A stretch of DNA of 64,000 bases, from assembly GCA_900540375.1 (NCBI GenBank), contig UQFS01000007.1, positions 50,141 to 114,140 on the forward strand, read 5' to 3'. The notes under the pieces were generated by a model. That model worked only from the letters and a program-made list of their open reading frames with translations, had not been told where the DNA came from and did no database searches. The position numbers were made by a program, and so were the translations under genes. Positions 32,850 to 39,643 of this stretch are shown here, piece after piece (position 1 is the first letter of the stretch; every line of letters starts with the position of its first letter). The stretch is from an uncultured Prevotella sp. Its GTDB lineage: Bacteria; Bacteroidota; Bacteroidia; Bacteroidales; Bacteroidaceae.

Positions 32850-32888
32850 AGTCTTCTCCCCCTCCCTTTTGGGAGAGCTTGGGAGGGT
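32850..32888. repeat. C-rich hairpin family, copy 4
   Basis: The 75 bp between the convergent ino1 and GH97 stop codons contain GGGAGAGAGTCTTCTCCCCC and CTCCCTTTTGGGAGAG followed by CTTGGGAGGG. The hairpins may act as a terminator for both genes. Confidence 0.5.
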
Positions 32889-32894
32889 CGTTTG

Positions 32895-34910
32895 TTATTT
32901 CTGTCTTATGACAACACCGCCCATGGGCTGGAACGATACTTTGAGCTTGCCGTCCTTGCTGACTTTCACGGTCTTCTCCACGGCTTCGCGGTTCTTGCCG
33001 TCAGTGAAGAGCGTCACCTGCTGACCGGCGAGCATCGGCAGGGAGAGAACGAGCTGAAGAGGCTTGCTCAGACCGTTGAGACCACCGACGAACCATTTGC
33101 CGCTGACAGCATCCTGGCGCGCGCTGACAGCATAGCGGGTCGGATAGCCGTCGATGAACTTCGTCTCACGCCATGTCGTCGGGATGTCTTTGAGGAAAGC
33201 ACGCTCCACGGCGTTGACGGTAGAGTCGGACTGTGGCGTGACCTCCACGCAGTTGATGCTCGTCTGGTTGGTGATCGCCGTGGCGAGCTCAAAGGTGTTG
33301 CTTGTGTGGCGCGGGTGACGGCTGTGGTTGTCGCGGCTGAGATAGCGGTTCATGATCACGCCGCCCCAGTCGAAGCTGCCTATGGCGTTGCGGCTGAAAG
33401 GATGCATGGTCATCTCGAAGCCTTCCTTTTTGGCGTGGTATTCCGTGAAGTAGATGTTCTCACTGGCCAGCGCTGCCTCGGAAGCGATATAGTTGGGATA
33501 CATGCGTTCCCAGCCTCTCGGTATTGTACAGCCGTGGAAGATGACGGCGAGATGGTGGTCGTTTGCGTCGCTGAGGATGTCCTCATAGAGTTGCATCGTC
33601 TGTTGCTTGTCACCACCGAAGAAGTCGATCTTGATGCCGACAATGCCGATGCGCTCCATCCAAGCCATCTCGCGTTTGCGCGTGATGGCGTCGTTCATGA
33701 TGCCGCGTGGCGTCTGCGGTGCGTTGTTCCAGTAGCCGTTGCTGCTGAACCACAGCATGAGGCGGATGCCTTTCTCTTTGGCGTAGGCAGCAAGCTTCTC
33801 GATACCTTCGTGACCAATGTTCTTGTCCCACCAGTTGTCCACCAATACATACTCATAACCATACTTTGCGGCGAGGTCGATGAACTGCACCTGGTCGGCA
33901 TAGTTGATCGAGTTGTCCTGCCAGACAAGCCAACTCCAGGTATAGCGTCCCGGCTTGTAGTCGTATTTGGTCTCGTATTTCGGTTCCACTACATCGAAGG
34001 GAATCGTCGTCTCCACGATGGGCGCCAGCGACTGTCCGATGGTGATGGTGCGCCACGGTGTTGTTCCGGGCAGTGCTATTCCAGGCTGTGCCGATCCGTT
34101 GCCATTGTTCTCCCCGGCTTGCGGATAAGCCACGGTGTAGCCCGTCTGTGGGTCGTAGTCGCTCAGCCGGCTGCCGCAGTAGCTGCCGTCGACGCCGGTC
34201 TCGGATACCAGCACCCAGTAGTCGGCTTTGCTCTGACCGGCTTTTCTCGCATTGCCGTTGCCGGGCAGTTGCTCATGGAAGAGGCAGGGAAAAGTATAGC
34301 CTACACCGAACTGCGACTTGGCAGCCATGGGTGCGTCAGCAGTGTACTCCTCTTCGTAGGAGGGCTTGGTGCGTTCCCATCCTGTCATGGGCGTGATCTG
34401 AGGACAGAGAAAAGTCGTCGTGCCGTCAGGAAAACGGAAGCTCGTGGCCTCACTGCGGATGACGGCGCACTTCGGGTTGTCGTTTTTCTGCCGGGGAATG
34501 GCGTAACGCAGTGCGATGTTGTTGTCATTGACGACGAAGGTGACGACAAAGCGCTGACCCTCGGCGTTGGCGAAGGTCACATCAGTGGCGTTGGCCTCAA
34601 AGTCGACATGCGCGCGTTTGGTGCGGGTGATGTCGTAGTGCTTTTCCATCGGGTAGTCACGGCTGTCGGTGAGCGTCATGCTGTGGGTGAGGTCGCCGAA
34701 GTCTGCGACAAAGCCCAGGCGGGAAGGCTGCATCACCTCTTTACCGTTGAGGGTAACGACGTAGGTTGGCTTACCGCCAGTGTCGGAGAGTGTCACGACG
34801 AGTTGGCCGTTTGGCGAAGCGATGGTCTTGTCCTTGGCTGTCGCGGGCATTGTCAGGGCGAGCGCCATAGCGAAGAGCGTGGTTTTGAAGATCGTCTTTC
34901 TGTTTGTCAT
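32895..34910 (-). CDS. glycoside hydrolase family 97, probable retaining alpha-galactosidase type
   Basis: A 671-aa secreted or periplasmic enzyme acting on alpha-linked sugars. Signal peptide to about residue 25 (LTMPATAKD), N-terminal beta-sandwich (about 27-300), then the (beta/alpha)8 barrel with YTWSWLVWQDNSINY (323-337), YVLVDNWWD, IRLMLWFSSNGYWNN and GIVGIKIDFFGGDKQ (422-436). Asp429 in KIDF is where the retaining branch of GH97 carries its nucleophile, while inverting SusB-type enzymes do not; this is a motif-level inference. HHCTIPRGWERMYPNYIASEA-like segment and a beta-sandwich tail complete the fold. A -7 box TATCTTTG (minus strand, 34938-34945) precedes it. No SusC/D genes adjoin it. 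Confidence 0.9.
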   Translation of the reverse strand: MTNRKTIFKTTLFAMALALTMPATAKDKTIASPNGQLVVTLSDTGGKPTYVVTLNGKEVMQPSRLGFVADFGDLTHSMTLTDSRDYPMEKHYDITRTKRAHVDFEANATDVTFANAEGQRFVVTFVVNDNNIALRYAIPRQKNDNPKCAVIRSEATSFRFPDGTTTFLCPQITPMTGWERTKPSYEEEYTADAPMAAKSQFGVGYTFPCLFHEQLPGNGNARKAGQSKADYWVLVSETGVDGSYCGSRLSDYDPQTGYTVAYPQAGENNGNGSAQPGIALPGTTPWRTITIGQSLAPIVETTIPFDVVEPKYETKYDYKPGRYTWSWLVWQDNSINYADQVQFIDLAAKYGYEYVLVDNWWDKNIGHEGIEKLAAYAKEKGIRLMLWFSSNGYWNNAPQTPRGIMNDAITRKREMAWMERIGIVGIKIDFFGGDKQQTMQLYEDILSDANDHHLAVIFHGCTIPRGWERMYPNYIASEAALASENIYFTEYHAKKEGFEMTMHPFSRNAIGSFDWGGVIMNRYLSRDNHSRHPRHTSNTFELATAITNQTSINCVEVTPQSDSTVNAVERAFLKDIPTTWRETKFIDGYPTRYAVSARQDAVSGKWFVGGLNGLSKPLQLVLSLPMLAGQQVTLFTDGKNREAVEKTVKVSKDGKLKVSFQPMGGVVIRQK

Positions 34911-35022
34911 GTTTGGGTATTTTTAGATTCGGTTAGGCAAAGATACGAATATTTTTTGGGTTCTTTGTTCAGTTGTTACTATCTTTTTCTCTACAAGATT
35001 ACAGAATTTACGATTAGAGCCT

Positions 35023-36033
35023 TCAGAACTCATGTTGCCATCCTATGCTGATGTCTACCATTGTGGTGTGATTGGTGTTTGACGGATTCATCCAGGCGGC
35101 TTCAGCTTTGAAGGTGAATCCAAGGGGCAGTGATGTGTTGAGCCCGGCAGTCCACTTGTTGCAAAAGACATTGTTGAAATGGAAATAGCCGTCGTAGCGT
35201 GTGAAGGGGATGACAGAGCACGACGGCAAGCCGAGCCATGCGGCGACGTCGTAGCCGACCTCCAGTCCGGCTGCCTTGCAGTCTTGGGCATTGCTGGCGA
35301 TGAGCTGCCCGTCAATGGTCCAACCATTTGCGAGGTAAGCAAAGTCGAATGCGGCATGATAGATATGGTCGTAGTCCATGAGACTGGTGCTCTCATGTTG
35401 TTCCAAACCTTCCTTGGAACAGCTATAGAAGCCAGACAGGCTCAGGTCAAGCCCCTTGAGAGGCTCACAGCCCACACGCACGGCAGTGCCGAAGACGCGT
35501 GAGTCTTTTAGGGGAGCTGTAGCATAGACATACGCGCCTACTTCATAATGCACCCGGTTGATGCGCCCCCATACGGCGGCACCGCCTTCATGCCATGACA
35601 TCGGCATGAGCGTGCTCTCGCTGAGTGGGTCGTAGATCGTCAACGCCGGGCCACCGGAGTTGGTAGTGCCTACGGGGATGTCGATGATACCGGCTTTGAC
35701 ATTCAGCGCCCCATTCCATTTCTTGTTGATATAGAGCTTGTTCGTTGTGTAGTCGTTGCGGAAGTTGTCTCCCCACGCCCCTTCGTCGCGAAAGCGCTCG
35801 TATTCCACTTCTGCCACAGCCGACCAGCCTTTTCCCAAGGCCAACGTAGCGTTGGCGAGTATGTGCGGGAAGTCGGTGAGTGTCGGATGCGCCTGACCAT
35901 GGCGATGACCATAGTTCATTTCGGTCATCACATAGCCCGAAAGGCGTTGCTGTGCGGTGCTGTCCTGTGCCAATAAATTTATGCCGCCCGCCATGAGACA
36001 CAGCGCGCAGAAGAGGAATCTAAGTTTTTGCAT
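35023..36033 (-). CDS. porin-like outer membrane protein of unknown function
   Basis: A 336-aa protein with a signal peptide (MQKLRFLFCALCLMAGGINLLAQ) and alternating beta strands throughout, ending in IGWQHEF; a terminal Phe is typical of outer membrane barrels. SGYVMTEMNYGHRHGQAHP, AEVEYERF and NKLYINKKWNGALNVKAGIIDIPVG resemble the maltoporin/phosphate-porin-like families of Bacteroidota, but I do not recognise a named family. Start 36033 is preferred to 36105 because of the signal peptide and a TAACTTTG box (minus strand, 36057-36064) that falls between them. Single gene, 112 bp downstream is the GH97 promoter region. No function is assigned. Confidence 0.72.
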   Translation of the reverse strand: MQKLRFLFCALCLMAGGINLLAQDSTAQQRLSGYVMTEMNYGHRHGQAHPTLTDFPHILANATLALGKGWSAVAEVEYERFRDEGAWGDNFRNDYTTNKLYINKKWNGALNVKAGIIDIPVGTTNSGGPALTIYDPLSESTLMPMSWHEGGAAVWGRINRVHYEVGAYVYATAPLKDSRVFGTAVRVGCEPLKGLDLSLSGFYSCSKEGLEQHESTSLMDYDHIYHAAFDFAYLANGWTIDGQLIASNAQDCKAAGLEVGYDVAAWLGLPSCSVIPFTRYDGYFHFNNVFCNKWTAGLNTSLPLGFTFKAEAAWMNPSNTNHTTMVDISIGWQHEF

Positions 36034-36056
36034 TTCAACATCATGTTTTACGGTTG

Positions 36057-36085
36057 CAAAGTTACAACATAGTTGTGAATTACAA
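36057..36085 (-). promoter_or_regulatory. promoter of the porin-like gene
   Basis: On the minus strand TTG (36083-36085), 18-bp spacer, TAACTTTG (36057-36064). The -33 element is weak. Confidence 0.5.
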
Positions 36086-36292
36086 TGCAAAAGAGGCATA
36101 CTCAAAAATAGTGATTTTACTCCCGGGAAGTTTCTCGATCTCTTATAAATATCATCATTTTCTACGACAAAAGCACATCACGGCGCAGTTGCAAAATAGA
36201 AAGGTCATTCTATATAGAAACTGAGCTGACTTCGCCATTTCTGCCGTTTTTGACGATCAAAAAGGTGGTTTGAGTGAGTGGACAAGCCTTGT

Positions 36293-36324
36293 TGACCCAA
36301 AATTCTCTAGAGAATTTTTGGTCA
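36293..36324. repeat. 32-bp near-perfect palindrome
   Basis: TGACCCAAAATTCTCT (36293-36308) and AGAGAATTTTTGGTCA (36309-36324) are reverse complements except for one base pair, with no loop. It lies in a 568-bp gene-free region (36034-36601) that otherwise holds the porin promoter at one end and the hsp20 terminator hairpin at the other. Confidence 0.85.
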
Positions 36325-36503
36325 AAGTACCTTTTTCATCGGCACATCTCGGTAGAATGACAGGTAAAATACGGCTTTTTGACCTTGTCTGAGAGCAAAA
36401 ATGGAGGGGAGAGAAGAGAAAAGAGAATGATATAAAATTGTAATTAGTTGGTAATTAGATAGTTGTGAATATTTTCCTATAATAGCGAAAAAGGCACGAA
36501 AAA

Positions 36504-36547
36504 GGCGAAATTTGGAGCCAAGGGTGCCCTTGGTTTCAAATATCGCC
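36504..36547 (-). terminator. probable terminator of hsp20
   Basis: Outer stem GGCGAAATTTG (36504-36514) with CAAATATCGCC (36537-36547), one mismatch, and inner stem CCAAGGG (36518-36524) with CCCTTGG (36527-36533). On the minus strand it is followed by TTTTTCGTGCCTTTTTCGC, 55 bp past the hsp20 stop codon. Confidence 0.7.
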
Positions 36548-36601
36548 TTCTCGTGGGCGGAAAAATGTCGTTTAACTTGACACTTTCCTACTATGTTGGT
36601 G

Positions 36602-37024
36602 TTATGCCACCTCAATGTTTTTGGTGATTTTCTCTTTCTCCGTCTTACGTGGCAGACCGATGCGGAGTACACCGTCCTCTACTCTTGCCATGATCTTGTC
36701 GCGGTCGACATCATCGGGCAGTTGCAGGCGCTGCTCAAAGTTAGCGTATGAGAACTCGCGGCGCAGATAGCGTACAGCGTCGCTCTCCTGCTGGTTCTCA
36801 TCCTTGTGCTCCATCTTGATGTTGAGCACTCCGTCCTTGTCGACGCTGACGTAGAAGTCGTCCTTGGTCATGCCCGGAGCGGCCATCTCAATTTCGTAAC
36901 CAGCTTGGTTCTCCTTGACGTTGATGGCCGGAGTGGTGGTTTGCACGCGTGCAGTGCGGTTGTTGTTCAAGAACTCGTTAAATGCGTTGTCGAGCATTGT
37001 GTAGTGGAATACTGGATATAACAT
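36602..37024 (-). CDS. hsp20: Hsp20 / alpha-crystallin small heat shock protein
   Basis: A 140-aa holdase chaperone that binds unfolding proteins without ATP. The alpha-crystallin domain spans about residues 30-128: PAINVKENQAGYEIEMAAPGMTKDDFYVSVD, LRREFSYANFEQRLQLP and the conserved ARVEDGVLRIGLPR; the C-terminal tail ends NIEVA with an IxV-type motif. The start is fixed at 37024 by an AGGAGG sequence (minus strand, 37032-37037) 7 nt upstream, a canonical ribosome binding site that is rare in this phylum. No standard -33/-7 promoter is seen upstream, which would fit a stress-specific one. Confidence 0.93.
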   Translation of the reverse strand: MLYPVFHYTMLDNAFNEFLNNNRTARVQTTTPAINVKENQAGYEIEMAAPGMTKDDFYVSVDKDGVLNIKMEHKDENQQESDAVRYLRREFSYANFEQRLQLPDDVDRDKIMARVEDGVLRIGLPRKTEKEKITKNIEVA

Positions 37025-37031
37025 ATTAAAA

Positions 37032-37037
37032 CCTCCT
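37032..37037 (-). promoter_or_regulatory. canonical Shine-Dalgarno sequence of hsp20
   Basis: AGGAGG on the minus strand, 7 nt before the ATG at 37024. Bacteroidota genes seldom use such a site; here it decides the start codon. Confidence 0.7.
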
Positions 37038-37074
37038 AATGATATTGTTTCTAAATTGTGATTAAACTCTAATG

Positions 37075-37102
37075 TTGTATTGATTTGCCTATGTAAATAC
37101 AA
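37075..37102. promoter_or_regulatory. possible operator dyad upstream of hsp20
   Basis: TTGTATT (37075-37081) and AATACAA (37096-37102) form an inverted repeat separated by 14 bp in the presumed hsp20 promoter region. It is not a CIRCE element. Support is limited to the symmetry and position. Confidence 0.3.
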
Positions 37103-37123
37103 TATCCATACCTACACAAAAGA

Positions 37124-37161
37124 AGCGACAATCCGTCAGTCACATGTGACAGATTGTCGCT
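37124..37161. terminator. terminator of the GH5 gene
   Basis: AGCGACAATC (37124-37133) pairs with GATTGTCGCT (37152-37161), with further inner pairing of GTCACATGTGAC. It is 31 bp beyond the GH5 stop codon; on the minus strand TTCTTTTGTG follows, and TTTTTCC follows on the plus strand. Confidence 0.75.
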
Positions 37162-37191
37162 TTTTCCTATATTTCTCTTCAAAAAGATAGT

Positions 37192-39264
37192 TTAGTAGAT
37201 GACTTTCTTTCCTTTTTGGATGACGATCTGATGTTTGGCGGGGTGCTGGACGCGTGCGCCGTTGAGGCCGAACATGAGGTGGTCAGAGGCAGTGCGGTCG
37301 AGGTGAACAGCTGAGATGCCGGTCATCGGTGAGTAATCGTCGTTGTTGGTTACATAGATGTCGTCGATGATGATCGGTTTGCCCCCCAAGGACCAGAGGG
37401 CGACGATATAGATTTTCGAGGGGTCGATGGCGTTGCCGTTTTGCTGGCTCTTCATCGAGTGCAGTGGAACGACGATCTGCGTGCGGTTGTTGAAGGCCTG
37501 CTCATAGTTGTTATTAGCCCAGATGCTGCTTTGCGGGTAGATAAAGATCTTGGCACTGTTGTCGTCGGGCTGTTTGAGTTTTACTACGAGGTATTTGTAA
37601 GCGCTGAGGTCCACACCGTTGCTGTAGCTCCATCCTGTCTGTCCGTACTGCCCGTTGATGATGGTGTGTGTCTTCTCGTCGTATGAGGCACCATTTTGTT
37701 CCCAGATCACTTTCACGTAGTCCTTGCTGAGCGGGAAGAAACTTGAGCGGACGTTGAAGGCTGTGGAGTAGCTGTTGCCAAAAGCATCCTTGACCTTGGC
37801 GGTGATGCGGGCTTGGCCTTGTCCTTTGGCAATGATGTGTCCGTTGACGACTTTGACGTTTTCCGGATCGCTGACCTCGTAGGTTGCTAACGAGGAGACA
37901 TCCTCCGTGTGCCCGTCCTGGTAGGTAGCTTTCAGTCCTGCGAGCGGCGCTTTTCCGGCCATCATGTCCAGGTCGCCGACGGACTGTAGTCCGGTGATGG
38001 TGGCCTTCTTCGGGTCAGGCAAGTGCGTGTTGTCGTCGTCGGGCCATGCGCGGTTCACCTCCGCCCAGTCCTTGTACCATTGCCAGCAGGCACCGGCGCA
38101 GGTCTCGGGATTACCGTCGAAGTTGGGTGCCACGGTACCGCTGTTGATATATTTGTCGATGTCGAGATAGCAGCTGGTGCTGGAGAGCGTCATGGAGATG
38201 TTGTCGTAGTGGTCCATGAGGGCTTTGAAGGCTGATCCCCACTTCGATGTAGAGCCCGTGGCCCAAGTGCCCCAGTTCGACTTGACGTATTCTCCGTGCT
38301 CATTGTAGTGTCCGGTACCCTCCTTTTCGGGGCTCCAGTCCACCTCTGTAATAATAATAGGATTGGTCATTACCACGGGCACAGCCTCTGTGAACGACTG
38401 GATATAGGTCTGAGCATCGTAGTTGGTGTCATTGGCACCGTACCATCCCACGTAGTCGTGGACGGCATAGCCGATGTTCTCGCCCTCGATGGGATGGACG
38501 GCATAGCCGCGGTAGTTGGCCTGCCAGCCGGTTCCCGGTACCCAGATGATGCCTGTGAAGCCGTTGGCGCGTATCTTGTCGACGATGGGCTGGAAGAAGT
38601 CGTGCATCGCCTCGGCCGTTTCCTTGCCCTGCGCGTCGTAGAGTTTGACGGGCTCGTTGGCAAGTTCTATCGAGATGGCGCCGGCGTTGGCCTTGATGAT
38701 TGGGTTTTTGCTGACCACGTCCCAGACGTAGAGCAGATAGTTTTGATAGGCATCTCCTACCTTGATCTCTTGGGGACAGACGCCCGGCGGACGCACGACG
38801 ACATACATGCCATGGTTCATGGCCTTTTGCATCAGGGGGATGTAGAGCTTGTCGAGGAAGTGGACGAAGCGGTCTTTGCTGAAGGTTGAGATGTCGTTCT
38901 CACCGGTGGACTTCTTCGACGGGTCGTTGGTCCAGCAAGGATCGAGGTGCAGACGGAAGACGTCGCAGTAAGCGCCATGGTCGTTGTCGGTCATGGCGGT
39001 GTAGATCTTCTCGAAGTAGTTGAGGCAGGGCTGTATGTGAGCATCGGTCAACTCGGGTACCCACTGAGTCCATCGCCAGCCGTTGAAGTAGGGGCTCGGC
39101 GTGTCCATCACGCCATGGAGCGTGACGCGGTTGCCATGGGTGTCGCAAAGATAGCGGCCCTCGACGTGAAGGGTGGGGAGCGGGGTGGAGTAGATGGAGG
39201 ATGCATGAGTGCAGAGCGTGCCCAAGCCAGCCAGCATGGAGAGGATAGTTTTTCGTAATTTCAT
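37192..39264 (-). CDS. secreted glycoside hydrolase family 5 enzyme with Ig-like and carbohydrate-binding-like domains
   Basis: A 690-aa exported polysaccharidase. Signal peptide to about residue 22. The GH5 (beta/alpha)8 domain (about 30-420) has VFRLHLDPCW, the acid/base ISIELANEP (Glu204), VHDYVGWYG and the nucleophile IIITEVDW (Glu307). A bacterial Ig-like segment (about 440-515, SLATYEVSDPENVKVVNGHIIAKGQG) and a beta-sandwich that may bind carbohydrate (about 520-640) follow. The end, FGLNGARVQHPAKHQIVIQK then GKKVIY, is the short C-terminal pattern common on secreted Prevotella proteins. Substrate (glucan, mannan or other) is not decidable. A TACCTTTG box (minus strand, 39294-39301) marks the promoter. 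Confidence 0.88.
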   Translation of the reverse strand: MKLRKTILSMLAGLGTLCTHASSIYSTPLPTLHVEGRYLCDTHGNRVTLHGVMDTPSPYFNGWRWTQWVPELTDAHIQPCLNYFEKIYTAMTDNDHGAYCDVFRLHLDPCWTNDPSKKSTGENDISTFSKDRFVHFLDKLYIPLMQKAMNHGMYVVVRPPGVCPQEIKVGDAYQNYLLYVWDVVSKNPIIKANAGAISIELANEPVKLYDAQGKETAEAMHDFFQPIVDKIRANGFTGIIWVPGTGWQANYRGYAVHPIEGENIGYAVHDYVGWYGANDTNYDAQTYIQSFTEAVPVVMTNPIIITEVDWSPEKEGTGHYNEHGEYVKSNWGTWATGSTSKWGSAFKALMDHYDNISMTLSSTSCYLDIDKYINSGTVAPNFDGNPETCAGACWQWYKDWAEVNRAWPDDDNTHLPDPKKATITGLQSVGDLDMMAGKAPLAGLKATYQDGHTEDVSSLATYEVSDPENVKVVNGHIIAKGQGQARITAKVKDAFGNSYSTAFNVRSSFFPLSKDYVKVIWEQNGASYDEKTHTIINGQYGQTGWSYSNGVDLSAYKYLVVKLKQPDDNSAKIFIYPQSSIWANNNYEQAFNNRTQIVVPLHSMKSQQNGNAIDPSKIYIVALWSLGGKPIIIDDIYVTNNDDYSPMTGISAVHLDRTASDHLMFGLNGARVQHPAKHQIVIQKGKKVIY

Positions 39265-39434
39265 TGTTTCGATTTGTTTAGGATTATCGGGTGCAAAGGT
39301 AGGGAATAGTTGGCAAACGCGGTTTACAAGATGTAACGAAAAGTTTAGCGGAGGTTACATACAAGGGGCAAGGGGGGCGCGTTTGCTTATAAGCAAACGA
39401 ACAGAACTGAGGGAGGAACAAGGGAAAACAACAA

Positions 39435-39463
39435 AGGCAGAGGTCGCACAGCGACCTCTGCCT
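39435..39463 (-). terminator. terminator of the BtuB-like receptor gene
   Basis: A perfect 13-bp stem, AGGCAGAGGTCGC (39435-39447) with 39451-39463, 3-nt loop, followed on the minus strand by TTTGTTGTTTTCCC. The 23-bp tandem repeats lie between the stop codon and this hairpin and are therefore transcribed. The remainder of the gap (39302-39434) holds no gene. Confidence 0.8.
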
Positions 39464-39599
39464 GGAGAAAAAGAAGGGGCAGCCTCGGAGAAAAAGAAGT
39501 GGCAGCCCCGGAGAAAAAGAAGTGGCAGCCTCAGAGAAAAAGAAGTGGCAGCCGGGGGAAAGAGAAGGGACAGCCCGGGGGAAAGAGAAGCCGCCCCCC
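39464..39599. repeat. 23-bp tandem repeat, six copies
   Basis: Units begin at 39464, 39487, 39510, 39533, 39556 and 39579. The consensus is GGAGAAAAAGAAGTGGCAGC plus CYC; units 1-4 are nearly identical, unit 5 diverges and unit 6 is truncated in a run of C. The array occupies the 3' untranslated region of the receptor gene. Confidence 0.9.
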
Positions 39600-39643
39600 C
39601 CGAGAGGCTGGGCAGTAGCTGCTTGCCACTTACCGCTTGCCGC

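Noticed and set aside
32892..35051. 719-codon plus-strand frame opposite the GH97 gene
   Set aside because: Shadow of the GH97 coding strand; no recognisable domain and the real gene has signal peptide and catalytic motifs.
39464..39599. Tandem repeats as a CRISPR array
   Set aside because: The units are contiguous with no spacers and no cas genes are present.
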